Source: CAIQPV01 sp963719855 (GTDB taxonomy: Bacteria > Pseudomonadota > Gammaproteobacteria > Burkholderiales > Gallionellaceae). Taken from it: a DNA stretch of 64,000 bases. The stretch spans positions 930,001 through 994,000 of the forward strand of contig CAVRDK010000001.1 of the NCBI GenBank assembly GCA_963719855.1, given 5' to 3'. This document shows, in pieces, positions 36,343-45,756 of the stretch; position 1 is the stretch's first letter; every line of letters starts with the position of its first letter. The notes under the pieces are model-generated. The model did not search any database. It had not been told where the DNA came from and was given only the letters and a program-made list of their open reading frames with translations. Both the position numbers and the translations under genes were made by a program.

Positions 36343-37365
36343 ATGCGCACTGACGAATTTGATTTCGCGCTTCCCGAGCGCCTGATTGCGCAACACCCTC
36401 CCGAAAAACGCGGCGCCAGCCGCCTGTTGCAGGTGTGCGGAACCGAGTGGAAAGACCGCCTGTTCGCCGATTTGCCTACCCTGGTACAGGAGCATGACGT
36501 GCTGGTTTTCAACGATACACGTGTATTAAAGGCGCGTCTGTTCGGAGCCAAGGAGAGCGGTGGCAGAGTCGAAGTGATGGTAGAACGCGTGCTCGGCGAG
36601 CATGAGGTTCTGGCGCAAATCCGCGCCAGTAAGCCGCCCAAGGCTGATGGACGCTTGTTGTTAGCTGATAAATTATATGTAACCGTGTTGGGGCGGGAGG
36701 GCGAGTTTTATCGCCTGCGCTTCGACGGCATAGAAGATGTGACTGCCTTGCTGGAGCGATATGGCCGGTTGCCGCTGCCGCCCTATATCAGTCATGCCGC
36801 CGATGCCGAGGACGAAGAACGCTACCAGACTGTGTATGCACGCCAACCCGGCGCTGTGGCCGCACCCACGGCGGGGCTGCATTTCGATGAGGCGATGCTC
36901 ACCGCTCTGCGTGCACGCGGCGCACAGATAGCCTATGTCACCCTGCATGTCGGCGCGGGCACCTTCCAGCCGGTGCGCGCGGAACGCACGCATGAGCATG
37001 TCATGCACAGCGAACGCTACACCATTCCACAAGCTACGGTGGATGCCATTCGTGAGGCAAAGAAGCGCGGTGGGCGCGTCATCGCAGTGGGCACCACCAG
37101 TCTGCGCGCGCTGGAAAACGTTGCTCGGCAGGGCGAGCTAAAGGCAGGGGAAGGCGAAACCAATATCTTCATCACGCCGGGCTATCATTTCAATGTGGCG
37201 GATGTGCTGCTCACCAACTTCCATTTGCCCAAGTCCACCCTGCTGATGCTGGTGTGTGCTTTTGGTGGAATGAGCGAAATGCTGGCCGCTTATCGCCACG
37301 CGGTAGAACAGGAATACCGTTTTTTTAGTTATGGCGATGCGATGTTGATCGAAGGGCGCCTCTAG
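36343..37365 (+). CDS. queA: S-adenosylmethionine:tRNA ribosyltransferase-isomerase
   Basis: QueA transfers and rearranges the ribosyl group of SAM onto preQ1 in tRNA, forming epoxyqueuosine. The 340-aa product has the typical start DEFDFALPERLIAQHPPEKR, with FNDTRVLKARLFG, APTAGLHFDEAML, VGAGTFQPVRAE and FHLPKSTLLMLV. It is directly upstream of tgt, the enzyme that inserts preQ1, with a 141-bp spacer that contains no gene. ATG 36343 begins where the family does. Confidence 0.96.
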   Translation: MRTDEFDFALPERLIAQHPPEKRGASRLLQVCGTEWKDRLFADLPTLVQEHDVLVFNDTRVLKARLFGAKESGGRVEVMVERVLGEHEVLAQIRASKPPKADGRLLLADKLYVTVLGREGEFYRLRFDGIEDVTALLERYGRLPLPPYISHAADAEDEERYQTVYARQPGAVAAPTAGLHFDEAMLTALRARGAQIAYVTLHVGAGTFQPVRAERTHEHVMHSERYTIPQATVDAIREAKKRGGRVIAVGTTSLRALENVARQGELKAGEGETNIFITPGYHFNVADVLLTNFHLPKSTLLMLVCAFGGMSEMLAAYRHAVEQEYRFFSYGDAMLIEGRL

Positions 37366-37506
37366 AAATTCAAGTTTCTAAGTCAGGCAAGGCGCGAGCA
37401 GAAAATTGCGCCGCCGCATATGTTTGATATGCAAGAAGTGATTTTTTGTAAGCAACGCAGTATGGCGACGAAAATTGGATTTTTAGAGGTGTCCTGAAAG
37501 AAAGCC

Positions 37507-38637
37507 ATGAAATTTACTTTACACAAAACTGACGGCCTCGCCCGTCGCGGCAATTTACAACTCGCCCACGGCACGGTCGAAACCCCCGCCTTCATGCCGG
37601 TCGGCACCTATGGCACGGTGAAAGCGATGTCGCCGCTTGAGTTGCGTGAAATCGGCGCGCAGATCGTGCTGGGCAATACATTTCACCTGTGGTTGCGTCC
37701 CGGTTTGGAGGTCATTGAGGCGCATGGCGGCTTGCATCGCTTTATGGGATGGGACGGGCCGATACTCACGGATTCTGGTGGATTTCAGGTGTTCAGTCTG
37801 GGAGCGTTGCGCAAAATTACCGAGGAGGGGGTGAAATTTCAGTCACCGGTGAATGGCGATAAATGCTTTTTGTCGCCGGAAGAGTCTATGCGCATCCAAA
37901 AAGTGCTGAATTCCGACATCGTGATGATTTTCGACGAATGCACGCCGTATCCGGCGGATGAGCGGCAGGCCGGCGATTCCATGCGCCTGTCGCTACGCTG
38001 GGCGGAACGTTCGAGGCAGGCACATGAGGGAAACACCAATGCGCTATTTGGCATCGTGCAGGGCGGGATGCATGAACACTTGCGCGATGAATCTCTAAAC
38101 GAACTGGAGCGTATCGGCTTCGACGGCTATGCCATCGGCGGGTTGTCGGTGGGGGAACCGAAGGAAGACATGTTGCGCATCCTCCAGCACACCGCGCCAC
38201 AATTGCCGCAGAACAAGCCGCGCTATCTGATGGGAGTCGGCACGCCGGAAGACCTCGTGGATGCGGTGTCACAGGGCATAGACATGTTCGATTGCGTAAT
38301 GCCGACGCGCAATGCGCGCAACGGCATGATGTTCACCCGCTATGGCGACATCAAGATCAAGAATGCGCAATACCGCATGGATATGCGTCCGCTGGACGAG
38401 CAGTGCGCCTGCTATACCTGCCGCAATTTCACCCGCGCTTACCTGCATCACCTGCACCGCATCGGCGAGATACTCGGTGCGCGCCTCAACACCATACATA
38501 ATCTGCATTACTATCAGGAACTGATGGGCGAAATCCGCGCGGCCATCGCGGCGGGGCGGTTCGATGCGTTTGTTGCGGCTTTCAGACAAGCGCGCGCCGC
38601 TTCGTGCCAGATTGCTTCGTGCCAGATAGCTTCATGA
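37507..38637 (+). CDS. tgt: Queuine (preQ1) tRNA-ribosyltransferase
   Basis: Tgt exchanges guanine 34 of GUN-anticodon tRNAs for preQ1. The 376-aa product shows catalytic D in LTDSGGFQVFSLG, nucleophile D in MFDCVMPTRNARNG, and zinc ligands in QCACYTCRNFTRAYLHH. The C-terminal end carries a tandem repeat of a 15-bp unit, GCTTCGTGCCAGATT, giving SCQIASCQIAS, which is not part of the family and looks like a recent duplication. It lies after queA and before yajC-secDF. Confidence 0.95.
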   Translation: MKFTLHKTDGLARRGNLQLAHGTVETPAFMPVGTYGTVKAMSPLELREIGAQIVLGNTFHLWLRPGLEVIEAHGGLHRFMGWDGPILTDSGGFQVFSLGALRKITEEGVKFQSPVNGDKCFLSPEESMRIQKVLNSDIVMIFDECTPYPADERQAGDSMRLSLRWAERSRQAHEGNTNALFGIVQGGMHEHLRDESLNELERIGFDGYAIGGLSVGEPKEDMLRILQHTAPQLPQNKPRYLMGVGTPEDLVDAVSQGIDMFDCVMPTRNARNGMMFTRYGDIKIKNAQYRMDMRPLDEQCACYTCRNFTRAYLHHLHRIGEILGARLNTIHNLHYYQELMGEIRAAIAAGRFDAFVAAFRQARAASCQIASCQIAS

Positions 38638-38674
38638 TAGAATGCGCGCCTTTGATTTTACCGGAGTTTGCAAG

Positions 38675-39013
38675 ATGTCAATGACTAGCCTGTTTATCAG
38701 CAATGCCTACGCCCAGAGCACAGCACCTGTGCAAGATGGGGGCATCACACAGTATTTGCCGTTGTTCGCACTGATCATCGTGTTTTATTTCCTGATCCTG
38801 CGTCCGCAGCAGAAGCGTGCCAAGGAGCAGAAAACCATGATCGAAGCGCTGCAAAAAGGTGATGAGGTCGTGGCTGCCGGCGGCCTGTTGGGGCGCGTCA
38901 GCAAGGTGGACGAAAACTATGTCAGCGTAGAAGTGGCCGCAGGCGTAACTATCAATGTCCAGAAAGGCGCAGTACAGACCGTGCTGCCCAAGGGAACCAT
39001 CAAGTCGCTTTAA
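38675..39013 (+). CDS. yajC: Preprotein translocase accessory subunit YajC
   Basis: YajC is a small inner-membrane partner of SecDF. The 112-aa product has one N-terminal membrane helix (YLPLFALIIVFYFLILRPQQK) and the conserved RPQQKRAKEQKTMIEALQKGDEVV. The start is ATG 38675 with CGGAG upstream; an earlier in-frame ATG (38642) lies over the ribosome region and is not conserved. secD follows after nine bases. Confidence 0.93.
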   Translation: MSMTSLFISNAYAQSTAPVQDGGITQYLPLFALIIVFYFLILRPQQKRAKEQKTMIEALQKGDEVVAAGGLLGRVSKVDENYVSVEVAAGVTINVQKGAVQTVLPKGTIKSL

Positions 39014-39022
39014 GGTGCTGCA

Positions 39023-40834
39023 ATGAACCAATACCCGCTGTGGAAAAACCTGCTGATCCTTGCCTCGATTATTCTGGGGCTGGTTTACACCCTGCCCAAT
39101 TTATACGGCGAATCTCCGGCGGTGCAGGTGTCGCCGCTACGCTCCGGCATCAAGGCGGATAGCGCCCTGATGGGCCGGGTGGAATCCGCGCTCGAGGCTG
39201 TCGGCCTCAATCCCGATGCAATTTCATTGGATGCCACCAGCGTCAAGACGCGCTTTGCCGATACCGACAGTCAGATCAAGGCAAAGGACATCCTGCAAAC
39301 AAATTTGGGCGAGGATTACGTGGTGGCACTGAACTTATTGCCGCGTTCGCCGCAGTGGCTCACCAGTATAAATGCGCTACCCATGTATCTCGGTCTGGAT
39401 TTGCGCGGGGGCGTACATTTCCTGTTGCAGATCGACATGAAAGGCGCGCTGGATAAGGCGCTGGAAGCTGCCGCCAGCGATATACGCAGCACCCTGCGTG
39501 AACAGAATATTGTCTATTCCGGCGTGAGCCGCGACGGCAAGCTGGTGACGGTCAAGTTTCGCGACGCGGAAGCGCGCAGCAAGGGCGAGGCCGAGATCAA
39601 GCAACACTTCGGCGGGCTGTTCCTTACCGACAAGGATGAGGGCGGCGAATTTCTGCTAGCCGCCACACTCAAACCGGAAGAAGAAAAACGCATCCAGGAT
39701 TCTGCGGTGCAGCAAAATCTGGTCACCCTGCGCAATCGGGTCAACGAACTGGGTGTGGCCGAGCCGGTGATCCAGCAGCAGGGCGCAGACCGTATCGTGG
39801 TGCAATTGCCCGGCGTGCAGGACACGGCGCGTGCGAAAGACATTCTGGGTCGCACCGCGACGCTGGAAGTGCGCTTGGTGGATGAAGAGCATCATTACGT
39901 CGCGGGTTCTCCCGCACCGTTCGGCACCGATATGTTCAAGGAGAGGGACGGCACTCCGTTACTGGTAAAGAAGGCCGTGATCTTTACCGGAGAACGCATC
40001 AGCGATGCACAGCCCGGTTTCGATAACCGCGATAACGAACCTGCGGTGCACATCAATCTGGATGGCATCGGTGCGCGCAAGTTCAAGGAAGCGACGCGCG
40101 AGAACGTGGGCAAGCGCATGGCGATTATCCTGTTTGAAAAAGGTAAGGGCGAGATCGTCACCGCTCCGGTGATACGTGAGGAAATCGGCGGAGGGCGCGT
40201 GCAGATCACCGGCAGGATGAGCACCGAAGAGGCCCAGAACACCGCACTGCTGTTGCGTGCGGGCGCGCTGGCGGCTCCGATGGATATAGTGGAAGAGCGT
40301 ACCGTCGGCCCCAGCCTGGGGGCGGACAACATCTCGCGCGGCTTTCATTCCACCCAGATCGGCTTCACTGCCATCTCGATTTTTATGATCATCTACTACC
40401 TGATGTTCGGTGGGGTTTCCGTGCTGGCGTTGGGTGCCAACCTGTTGTTGTTGGTGGCGTTGCTGTCCATGATGCAAGCCACGCTGACCCTGCCTGGCAT
40501 GGCGGGTATCGCACTTACCTTGGGTATGGCAATTGATGCCAACGTGCTGATCAATGAGCGCATCCGCGAGGAACTGCGCAACGGCAACACGCCGCAGGCA
40601 TCCATCAGCGCAGGTTATGAGCATGCTTTCGGCACCATCCTCGATTCCAACATCACCACCCTGATTGCGGGTATCGCGCTGTTCATGTTCGGTTCCGGCC
40701 CGATACGCGGTTTCGCGGTGGTGCTGTGCCTGGGTATTCTGACCTCAATGTTCAGCGCGGTGCTGGTTTCGCGTGCGCTGGTAAACCTGATTTACGGCAG
40801 CAAGCCGCGTTTGACCAAAGTGGCGATAGGCTAG
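39023..40834 (+). CDS. secD: Protein translocase subunit SecD
   Basis: SecD with SecF uses the proton gradient to help pull proteins across the inner membrane after SecA-driven export. The 603-aa product has an N-terminal helix (LLILASIILGLVYTLPNLYG), a large periplasmic P1 domain, the LGLDLRGGVHFLLQID signature, and five C-terminal membrane helices with GMAIDANVLINERIREE. It sits in the standard order yajC-secD-secF, with normal length. Confidence 0.96.
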   Translation: MNQYPLWKNLLILASIILGLVYTLPNLYGESPAVQVSPLRSGIKADSALMGRVESALEAVGLNPDAISLDATSVKTRFADTDSQIKAKDILQTNLGEDYVVALNLLPRSPQWLTSINALPMYLGLDLRGGVHFLLQIDMKGALDKALEAAASDIRSTLREQNIVYSGVSRDGKLVTVKFRDAEARSKGEAEIKQHFGGLFLTDKDEGGEFLLAATLKPEEEKRIQDSAVQQNLVTLRNRVNELGVAEPVIQQQGADRIVVQLPGVQDTARAKDILGRTATLEVRLVDEEHHYVAGSPAPFGTDMFKERDGTPLLVKKAVIFTGERISDAQPGFDNRDNEPAVHINLDGIGARKFKEATRENVGKRMAIILFEKGKGEIVTAPVIREEIGGGRVQITGRMSTEEAQNTALLLRAGALAAPMDIVEERTVGPSLGADNISRGFHSTQIGFTAISIFMIIYYLMFGGVSVLALGANLLLLVALLSMMQATLTLPGMAGIALTLGMAIDANVLINERIREELRNGNTPQASISAGYEHAFGTILDSNITTLIAGIALFMFGSGPIRGFAVVLCLGILTSMFSAVLVSRALVNLIYGSKPRLTKVAIG

Positions 40835-40845
40835 GAAGAAACGAC

Positions 40846-41778
40846 ATGGAATTTTTCCGCATCAAACAAGACATCCCGTTCATGAGTTATGGACGCTATA
40901 CCACCAGCATTTCGTTGGTCACTTTCATCATCGCCGTCATTTTTCTCGCCACGCGCGGGCTGAATTTTGGCGTGGATTTTACCGGTGGTACGGTGCTGGA
41001 AATGCACTATGCACAGCCCGCAGACCTGAACAAAGTGCGCGAGCAACTGGGCGGCATTGGGCTAAAAGATGCACAGGTGCAGAATTTCGGCACCAGCCAT
41101 GATGTGCTGATCCAGGTTCCGCTCAAGCAGAATACCTCCGGCGCAAAACTGAGCGAACAGGTACGCGATGCGTTGCGGTCACAGGATGCAAGCGTGGAGA
41201 TGCGTCGCGTCGAATTCGTCGGCCCGCAGGTGGGCAATGAGTTAATAGACAACGGTGCGATGGCGCTGCTGCTGGTTTCACTCGGTATCGTCTGCTACCT
41301 GTGGATGCGCTTCGAATGGAAGTTCGGTTTAGCCGCGATCATCGCCAATCTGCACGACGTGGTTATCATTCTCGGTTTCTTTGCCGCATTCCAATGGGAG
41401 TTCTCACTCTCGGTATTGGCGGCAGTGCTGGCGGTGCTGGGCTATTCGGTAAACGAGTCGGTGGTGGTGTTCGACCGGATTCGCGAAAACTTCCGCAAGC
41501 TGCGCAAGACAGAGGTAGCCGGGATCATAGACAATGCCATCACCCGCACCATGTCGCGCACCATCATCACCCACGGCTGCACGCAGATAATGGTAACCGC
41601 CATGCTCTTCCTCGGCGGCGAGACACTGCACTATTTCGCACTGGCGCTGACAATCGGCATCCTGTTTAGTATCTATTCCTCGGTATTGGTTGCAAGTCCA
41701 CTACTGATGATTTTTGGCGTGTCGCGCGAGGATTTCATCAAACCGGAAAAGACTGAAACGGAAGAAGTCCTGCCATAG
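40846..41778 (+). CDS. secF: Protein translocase subunit SecF
   Basis: Partner of SecD in the inner membrane. The 310-aa product has the first helix (SLVTFIIAVIFLATRGL), the FGVDFTGGTVLEM signature, and the RND-type core VLGYSVNESVVVFDRIREN with five more helices. The start is ATG 40846 with AGGAAG upstream, 11 bp past secD. The earlier open frame is an extension through secD. Confidence 0.95.
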   Translation: MEFFRIKQDIPFMSYGRYTTSISLVTFIIAVIFLATRGLNFGVDFTGGTVLEMHYAQPADLNKVREQLGGIGLKDAQVQNFGTSHDVLIQVPLKQNTSGAKLSEQVRDALRSQDASVEMRRVEFVGPQVGNELIDNGAMALLLVSLGIVCYLWMRFEWKFGLAAIIANLHDVVIILGFFAAFQWEFSLSVLAAVLAVLGYSVNESVVVFDRIRENFRKLRKTEVAGIIDNAITRTMSRTIITHGCTQIMVTAMLFLGGETLHYFALALTIGILFSIYSSVLVASPLLMIFGVSREDFIKPEKTETEEVLP

Positions 41779-41784
41779 TAGCTG

Positions 41785-41880
41785 GGAAGGGTTAAAGGAG
41801 GAAGAGAGAAGGGTGAAACCCTCGCTCTTTAATCGGAGAGGCGGTTTTACCCTTCTCCCTTTACTCTTCCCCTTCACCAT
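41785..41880. repeat. Long imperfect inverted repeat after secF
   Basis: Two arms of about 33 bases (AAAGGAGGAAGAGAGAAGGG with its complement CCCTTCTCCCTTTACTCTTCC) surround a 20-base loop. It could end secF transcripts, but it lacks a clean T tract. It is unlike the other repeat families in the window. Confidence 0.55.
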
Positions 41881-41895
41881 TATCTGGATTAATTC

Positions 41896-42537
41896 GTGGA
41901 ACTGCTCACCTCTTTTCTCAACATCGTCCTGCATCTGGACACACACCTGTTGTTGTTGGTACAGCAATATGGCGGTTGGATTTACGCCATTCTGTTCCTT
42001 ATTATCTTTGCCGAGACTGGGCTGGTGGTTGCGCCATTTCTTCCGGGCGACTCGCTGCTGTTTGTGGCGGGCGCGTTGTGCGGCATGGGTTCCATGGAGT
42101 TGCACATCCTGATGCCGCTGTTGATGCTGGCGGCATTCTCCGGCGACAACACCAATTACTGGATCGGGCGACTGGTCGGCAAGAAGCTAGTGCATCGCGC
42201 TAATTCGCGCTTTATCAGGCGTGAGCATTTGGACAAGACCCACGCCTTCTACGAGAAACACGGAGGCAAGACCATAATCTTTGCGCGCTTTTTGCCCTTC
42301 ATTCGCACCTTCGCGCCGTTCGTGGCCGGTGTCGGCCTGATGCGCTACCGACTATTCCTGTCATTCAGCGCGCTGGGTAGTGTAGCGTGGATCGCCTTGT
42401 TCACGGTGGGCGGCTATTCCTTCGGCAACATCCCGGTGATCAAGAACAATCTCACGCTGATGGTCGTCGGTATCATCTTCATTTCCTTCCTGCCCGCCAT
42501 TCGTGAATATATCCGCCATCGCAAGCAGCGCGGGTAA
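41896..42537 (+). CDS. DedA-family inner membrane protein
   Basis: A 213-aa protein of the DedA/SNARE-associated family. These proteins are linked to lipid flipping, membrane potential and cell division. Typical motifs are FAETGLVVAPFLPGDSLLF, NYWIGRLVGKK, and the FARFLPFIRTFAPFVAG block with conserved arginines. Several membrane helices are evident. GTG 41896 is the likely start, with no ATG nearby. It stands between a long inverted repeat and the HDOD gene. Confidence 0.88.
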   Translation: MELLTSFLNIVLHLDTHLLLLVQQYGGWIYAILFLIIFAETGLVVAPFLPGDSLLFVAGALCGMGSMELHILMPLLMLAAFSGDNTNYWIGRLVGKKLVHRANSRFIRREHLDKTHAFYEKHGGKTIIFARFLPFIRTFAPFVAGVGLMRYRLFLSFSALGSVAWIALFTVGGYSFGNIPVIKNNLTLMVVGIIFISFLPAIREYIRHRKQRG

Positions 42538-42623
42538 ATAATACTCATCAACATTACACCTTGCCATTCATGATGATATAGTCCCGGTTCAGAAATAATC
42601 CAAGCGTAAGGTCTACATAGAAG

Positions 42624-44538
42624 ATGGATTGCGATCCAAAGTTCGAAGCACTCAAGGCGAGCGGGAATTTACCCTCTCCCAAGGGTATCGCCTTGCAGGT
42701 GATTCGGCTTACCCAGAAAGACGACGTAACGAATCAAGAGATTGCTCATGCAATCAAGGCTGATCCATCATTGTCCGGGCGTGTCATCAAGATCGCCAAT
42801 GCCCTGGTGGCTTACCAGACGCGTCCCATCGCGTCCGTGGCTGATGCGGTCACGATGCTGGGACTGAATTCCGTGCGGCAGTTGGTGTTGAGCCTGTCGC
42901 TGGTGGAGGGGAACCGCGATGGGGCATGCAAGAAATTCGATTACCAGAATTTCTGGAGACACTCGCTGTTGACAGCAATTGCCGCGCAGAACCTGATGTT
43001 GCATAGCAATATTGGCTCACCCGAAGAAATTTTTATCCTCGGCCTGCTGGGGCGAATAGGCCGTCTGGCGCTGGCATCGTCGCATCCGCAAGAATATGCG
43101 GACATACTCGAAAAAGTTGCGGCAACGGATGTCAAACTGACCGACCTTGAACTTGCCGAGTTTGGCTTGAACCACAACCAGCTGACCAAGGAATTGCTGG
43201 CTGACTGGGGGATGCCGCTGGTATTCCAGAAAATCGCCTTGTATTATGAGAATCCGGATCTGGCAGAATTCGCGGAGGGAAGCCGGGACTGGCGTTTGCT
43301 GAATGTGCTGCATGTCGCAAACTATCTCGCTTCGGTATGTCTGGCACAAGAACCTCACCGGCGCAAAATGGTATCCAGGCTGATGCTGGTTGCTACTCGA
43401 CTGGGCGTGGAAACAGACATGCTCACCGAGATTGGCGACAAGGTGGTGAAAGAATGGCATGAGTGGAGCAAACTATTTGACATATCCTCGGTCGATATTC
43501 CCGCATTTGCTGAATTGCTGGAAGCGGTGCCGTTAGCACCCGAAATGCTGGATGTCGAGGCATTGCAAAGCAAGGTGGTGACGCCCTACAAGCTGCGCAT
43601 CCTGCTGGTGGATGATGACCGCAGCATCTTGCTGATGATGCAACACCTGCTTGTTCAGGCAGGACATACGGTGACCACGGCGCGCAACGGCGTAGAGGCT
43701 TTGCATTTAATAGAAGAATCCATGCCGCAACTAATCATCACCGATTGGATTATGCCAGAGATGGATGGTATCGAATTTTGCAAGGCGCTCAGGCAAAATC
43801 CGGCGTGGCGAAACATCTATGTGTTTATCGTCACTGCGCAGGAAAGCACTGAACGGCTGGTGGAGGCATTCGAGGCTGGAGCGAACGATTATCTTACCAA
43901 GCCGATCAACCTCAAGGTACTGGGGGCAAGGTTGTGGGCGGCGCAGCGCGTGGTGCAGTTGCAAGAAGAATTGGAATTCGACCGTCAGCAACTGCGCAAA
44001 TTTGCTGCCGAACTTGCGGCTTCAAACCAACGCTTGCAACAACTGGCGCTCACCGATGTGCTCACTCGAGCTGCCCAACCGCCGTTATGCGAATGAGCAA
44101 CTGGATCGGCAGTGGGCGCTGGCCGAACGCAATGGTCGCCCACTGTCGTGCATGATGGTGGATATAGACCGCTTCAAGCAGATCAACGACACCTACGGCC
44201 ACAAGGTGGGGGACGATGTATTGAAACAGGTGGCCAGTGTCCTGCGCCTGGCTGCGCGCAAGCAGGATATGGTGTGCCGTTTTGGCGGCGAGGAATTTTT
44301 GGTGATTTGCCCGGATTCCCAGCCGAATCAGGTTTTTCAGTATGCTGAAAGGTTACGTCTGAATGTTGCCGCGAGCAATATCCACAGCGTTGCCGGCCCG
44401 GATTTTCATCTCACTGTCAGTATCGGGCTGGCGCACAAGAAACCGGAATTGTTGAATGTCGAAATGCTGCTGCAACTGGCCGACAGACGCCTGTACGCCG
44501 CGAAAAAGGGTGGCCGAAATAAGACGGTTGCGGATTAG
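42624..44538 (+). pseudogene. HDOD-receiver-GGDEF signalling protein, split by a one-base frameshift
   Basis: Repaired, this would be about 637 aa. It has an HDOD domain (about 12-210, LPSPKGIALQVIRLTQ), a receiver domain (about 325-445, LLVDDDRSILLMM, IITDWIMPEMDG, YLTKPINLKVLG), and a diguanylate cyclase with FGGEEFLVICPD and DVDIDRFKQINDTYG-like metal site. The first frame ends at 44096 after LTDVLTRAAQPP. The second frame continues ELPNRRYANEQLDRQW. One extra base near 44066-44070, where DVLTGLPNRR is expected, explains the break. If real, cyclic di-GMP synthesis is lost from this protein; a sequencing error is equally possible. Confidence 0.85.
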
Positions 44539-45620
44539 TCAACCGCTATCTGCATTACTTTCTTCAGCTTATCTTTGTCCCAGTGGGCGATAGCCCAATC
44601 CAGAATTTCCGTTTTGTATGAGGCCAGTTCTGCGGGCGGTTCCTGACACAGGAATTCCAGCGCGCGCCACAGAGTGCCGGAAACATTGTGCACATCTACC
44701 GGCGAGGCCAGCGTCTGCTTGCTAAGTTTTTCGCCCTGCGCATTTACCGCGACAGGCAAGTGCATGTAGGCTGGAGTGGTTAACCCCAGCAGCCTTTGCA
44801 GATAAATCTGGCGTGGCGTGGAAGAGAGCAGATCGGAACCTCGCACCACATGCGAGATGCTCTGAAATGCATCATCTGCCACCACCGCCAACTGATAAGC
44901 AAACAGCCCATCGGCGCGCTTCACCACGAAATCGCCAATCTCGTTTTCGAGGTGCTGGATGATGCGGCCTTGCAAGGCGTCGTCGAATTGGATAATTTCT
45001 TTGTTATTTAACCCGAATAATCCCTTGGCCGAAATATCCCCTCCCCCTTGCAGGGAGATAACCAGCGACTTGCCCGCTTGCGGGCTTAGTCGAATGGCTA
45101 GTAGTTCCTTTAGGGCTAGAGAGGGGGTAGAAACTTGGCTTCTCCACTGTTCTACCCCCATCCCAACCTTCCCCCTACAAGGGGGAAGGAGCCGGTGGTC
45201 GGTGCGTACCCGCCACGCCCTCCCCTCGCGCCCCGCCGGAATGCCATTGCGACATGTCCCCGGATAAATCTGCCCTTCGATGCCGTGCAACGCCGAATCG
45301 GCGATCTCCTTGCGCGTGCAGGCGCAGGGATAAATTGCATCTATGGCCAACAATTCCTGCAAGGCTTCCTCATAAGCGTCTGTGCGTTGGCTTTGGTATA
45401 GCACCGCCTCGTCCCAGTACAGTCCGAAAGCTTCCAACGTGCGCAGAATGTCGTCGGCAGCGCCTTTGACGGTACGCGGCGTATCAAGGTCTTCGATGCG
45501 CACCAGCCATTTACCTTGATGGTGTTTGGCATCCAGATAGCTGCCGACAGCGGCAACCAGTGAGCCGAAATGCAGCGGACCAGTGGGGGAAGGGGCGAAG
45601 CGCCCGCGATATTGGGGCAT
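44535..45620 (-). CDS. gluQ: Glutamyl-Q tRNA(Asp) synthetase with an in-frame palindromic-repeat insertion
   Basis: GluQ attaches glutamate to queuosine in tRNA(Asp), making glutamyl-queuosine. It keeps the GluRS-type motifs FAPSPTGPLHFGS (HIGH-like) and GEKLSKQT (KMSKS-like) and zinc ligands in YPCACTRKEI and IYPGTCR. Length is 361 aa against about 300 in relatives. The excess lies between RVRTD (about 139) and IIQFDDALQG (about 204), where translated repeats appear (ELLAIRLSPQAGKSLVISLQ). The frame is intact, so the enzyme may tolerate the loop. This window also encodes queA and tgt, which make the substrate nucleoside. Confidence 0.9.
   Translation of the reverse strand: MPQYRGRFAPSPTGPLHFGSLVAAVGSYLDAKHHQGKWLVRIEDLDTPRTVKGAADDILRTLEAFGLYWDEAVLYQSQRTDAYEEALQELLAIDAIYPCACTRKEIADSALHGIEGQIYPGTCRNGIPAGREGRAWRVRTDHRLLPPCRGKVGMGVEQWRSQVSTPSLALKELLAIRLSPQAGKSLVISLQGGGDISAKGLFGLNNKEIIQFDDALQGRIIQHLENEIGDFVVKRADGLFAYQLAVVADDAFQSISHVVRGSDLLSSTPRQIYLQRLLGLTTPAYMHLPVAVNAQGEKLSKQTLASPVDVHNVSGTLWRALEFLCQEPPAELASYKTEILDWAIAHWDKDKLKKVMQIAVD
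45030..45200. repeat. Family D repeats within gluQ (inverted copies of a CCCCCTTG..GGGGGA unit)
   Basis: CCCCTCCCCCTTGCAGGGAG at about 45036-45056 and CCTTCCCCCTACAAGGGGGAAGG near 45168-45190 flank a stretch with GAGAGGGGGTAG and CTACCCCCATCCCAACC. Together they form a composite repeat that contains family A copy A7 and is translated as part of GluQ. Confidence 0.65.
45058..45111. repeat. Family A palindrome, copy A7, inside the gluQ coding sequence
   Basis: ATAACCAGCGACTT, inner stem GCCCGC-tt-GCGGGC, TTAGTCGAATGGCTAGTAG. The core matches copy A1 in its inner stem. It is in frame on the minus strand and adds about 18 residues to GluQ. Confidence 0.8.
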
Positions 45621-45660
45621 TTAGATTAGAATTGTTCGAAAAACTTTTTGCCGGGCTTCT

Positions 45661-45714
45661 GTGGGAGCGGCTTCAGCCGCGATAGCTCACAATCGCGGCT
45701 AAAGCCGCTCCCAC
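45661..45714. repeat. Family E extragenic palindrome pair, second copy
   Basis: GTGGGAGCGGCTTCAGCCGCGA and its inverted partner, about ten bases apart, in the gap between gluQ and clpA. The first pair is at 32807-32877. Confidence 0.85.
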
Positions 45715-45756
45715 AAAGACACATTTTCATCATCTGGGGCTTATTTGCAATACCCG

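Noticed and set aside
37366..37506. Spacer between queA and tgt as a small gene or RNA
   Set aside because: No frame with a ribosome site, and no preQ1 riboswitch-like pattern was seen.
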